From contig JAEEQL010000019.1 of the NCBI GenBank assembly GCA_016285265.1, forward strand, positions 1 through 32,176: a DNA stretch of 32,176 nt. Direction: 5' to 3'. Every line of letters begins with the position of its first letter. Position 1 is the stretch's first letter. Made by a program: the position numbers and the translations under genes. Below the pieces are notes generated by a model that was not told the DNA's origin, did no database searches, and saw only the letters and a program-made list of their open reading frames with translations. This DNA is from Lachnospiraceae bacterium (GTDB taxonomy: Bacteria > Bacillota > Clostridia > Lachnospirales > Lachnospiraceae). Shown piece after piece: positions 31,296-32,176 of the stretch.

Positions 31296-31958
31296 ATGGA
31301 TAATGATATCAACGATATAGTGCAGGGAAACGGGATCGAGACCTGGCAGGAGGTTACTCTTGTCTACAATGCCGCAATGAGGCAGATCCAGACCAAGATC
31401 GAGATCCTGAACGAAGAGTTCCAGCACATTCACCAGTACAATCCCATAGAACACATCAAATGCAGGATGAAGACGCCCGAGAGCATCGTTAAGAAGCTTA
31501 AGCGTCACGGTCTTGATTCCACCATCGAGAACATGGTAAACAATGTCAACGATATAGCCGGAGTCAGGATCATCTGTTCATTTTCATCCGATATATACAG
31601 GATCGCCGATATGATCGAGCACCAGCAGGATATCAAGATCCTGACGGTCAAGGACTATATCACCTTCCCCAAGGCAAGCGGATACAAGAGCTATCATATG
31701 ATAGTTACGGTACCCGTCTATCTTTCCGACAGGGTTGTCGATACCAAGGTCGAGATACAGATCAGGACCGTAGCAATGGACTTCTGGGCAAGCCTCGAGC
31801 ACAAGATCCACTACAAGTTCGAAGGCGATGCTCCCCAGCATATCAAGGACGAACTCGTAGAGTGCGCGCATCTTGTTTCCGACCTCGATGAGAAGATGCT
31901 CAGCCTGAACGATGAGATCATAAAGCTTTCGTCGATCGCTGATGCTCCCGATTTCTGA
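31296..31958 (+). CDS. relQ: Small alarmone synthetase, RelQ/YjbM type (GTP pyrophosphokinase)
   Basis: Cytoplasmic single-domain synthetase that transfers pyrophosphate from ATP to GDP or GTP to make (p)ppGpp. The 220-aa length and the lack of HD hydrolase, TGS and ACT domains place it with small alarmone synthetases, RelQ rather than RelP. The synthetase core is visible: IKCRMKTPESIVKKLKRHG (ATP/GTP site basic stretch), VNDIAGVRIIC, KDYITFPKASGYKSYHMIV (the G-loop with the stacking Tyr), and VEIQIRTVAMDFWASLEHKIHYK with the catalytic Glu of ExQIRT. The C-terminal helices (about 175-220) would form the tetramer interface of RelQ. The ATG has a weak site (CGGAAA). It has its own promoter and is convergent with a minus-strand terminator just past its stop codon. 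It likely links nutrient or envelope stress to growth control. Confidence 0.94.
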   Translation: MDNDINDIVQGNGIETWQEVTLVYNAAMRQIQTKIEILNEEFQHIHQYNPIEHIKCRMKTPESIVKKLKRHGLDSTIENMVNNVNDIAGVRIICSFSSDIYRIADMIEHQQDIKILTVKDYITFPKASGYKSYHMIVTVPVYLSDRVVDTKVEIQIRTVAMDFWASLEHKIHYKFEGDAPQHIKDELVECAHLVSDLDEKMLSLNDEIIKLSSIADAPDF

Positions 31959-31962
31959 GCAT

Positions 31963-32056
31963 AAAAAAACTCCCCAAGAATGAGGAGTGCCCAGAAACCT
32001 TTCGGCTCCCGGGCTATTATGAAAAAATGATCGATTTATCTCTGCTCTTGTTTACA
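31963..32056 (-). ncRNA. Probable minus-strand structured small RNA, ending in a terminator
   Basis: Read on the minus strand, about 90 nt carries three hairpins in series. The first is TCTTG-TAAA-CAAGA (32059-32046). The second, 32014-31989, is an 11-pair stem capped by a GAAA tetraloop and including three G-U pairs. The third is ACTCCTC (31988-31982) with GGGGAGT (31975-31969) around a 6-nt loop, followed by six T (31968-31963), a clear terminator for minus transcription. The G-U pairs would be C-A mismatches on the plus strand, so the minus strand is the RNA strand. A TATAAT lies just upstream. No open frame is present. It does not match a class I recognise. Confidence 0.5.
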
Positions 32057-32062
32057 AGACTC

Positions 32063-32068
32063 ATTATA
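32063..32068 (-). promoter_or_regulatory. -10 box (TATAAT) for the minus-strand small RNA
   Basis: A perfect TATAAT on the minus strand, placing the start near 32056. A 4/6 -35 (TTCATA) is 20 nt upstream, longer than ideal. The remaining 32069-32176 is AT-rich and shows no gene. Confidence 0.4.
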
Positions 32069-32176
32069 GTCATGCTGTATGAATAAAATATGAACGTCAT
32101 GTAAAAAATAAGTAAATGTTTATAAATGCAGCTCTATATAATGTGGTTTTATAGACAAAATACACAAAAAATAACG

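Noticed and set aside
1-32176. CRISPR arrays, tRNA or rRNA genes, insertion sequences
   Set aside because: No regularly spaced repeats, no cloverleaf-like or rRNA-like sequence and no transposase were seen on either strand.

Overview
The window looks like a chromosomal segment of a Gram-positive anaerobe of the Clostridia, most likely family Lachnospiraceae (gut or rumen type). The basis is protein style: a Gly-rich membrane-anchored clostripain, a YolD-like partner of a Y-family polymerase with the RAAQFSSFAALTGYE signature, a GPH symporter with a GH36 alpha-galactosidase, a UAP-type UDP-sugar pyrophosphorylase and a MoxR/VWA/leucine-rich-repeat cluster. Strong GGAGG-type ribosome binding sites and compact hairpin-plus-T terminators agree. 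The genus is not determined. All but one of the recognised protein genes are on the + strand, and no tRNA, rRNA, IS element or CRISPR array was seen.

Layout. 1-5435: galactoside locus, with a 5'-truncated GPH sugar:cation symporter, a roughly 150-nt intercistronic region that folds into an elaborate RNA, an unrecognised 503-aa glycosyltransferase-like protein, and a GH36 alpha-galactosidase. 5450-6549: a D-lactate/2-hydroxyacid dehydrogenase between two terminators. 6567-10815: Y-family DNA polymerase, YolD-like protein and clostripain-family peptidase. 10852-15004: DegV lipid-binding protein, a small possible papain-fold protein, L-lactate dehydrogenase and a PutP-type Na+/proline symporter. 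15031-20432: three tandem chemoreceptors with three different sensor regions, ending at a strong terminator. 20584-22917: a membrane GGDEF/EAL protein, probably a c-di-GMP phosphodiesterase. 22996-26698: VWA/metallopeptidase-like protein, MoxR AAA+ ATPase and LRR protein in one tight operon. 26883-27308: an orphan type IV pilin-like protein. 27386-29719: UDP-sugar pyrophosphorylase and UDP-glucose 4-epimerase (GalE). 29767-31133: a small accessory-looking stretch with a surface protein interrupted at a G7 tract and a minus-strand small conserved protein. 31296-31958: a RelQ-type small alarmone synthetase. 31963-32068: a probable minus-strand structured small RNA convergent with relQ.

How the genes work together. 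The symporter imports alpha-galactosides, GH36 releases galactose, and UDP-sugar pyrophosphorylase plus GalE feed the UDP-galactose/UDP-glucose pool. Two lactate dehydrogenases of opposite stereospecificity can re-oxidise NADH. Chemoreceptors and the c-di-GMP enzyme point to a motile cell that adjusts behaviour to chemical signals, and RelQ makes (p)ppGpp.

Points most worth attention: the intercistronic RNA at 1315-1467 with a long closing helix and a competing helix; the G7 tract at 30002-30008 that splits an otherwise intact surface protein; the minus-strand hairpin-rich small RNA at the right end; the MoxR/VWA/LRR module whose HExxH-like site lacks its glutamate; and repeated use of extended -10 promoters, one nested in a terminator loop and one giving an apparently leaderless polymerase mRNA.
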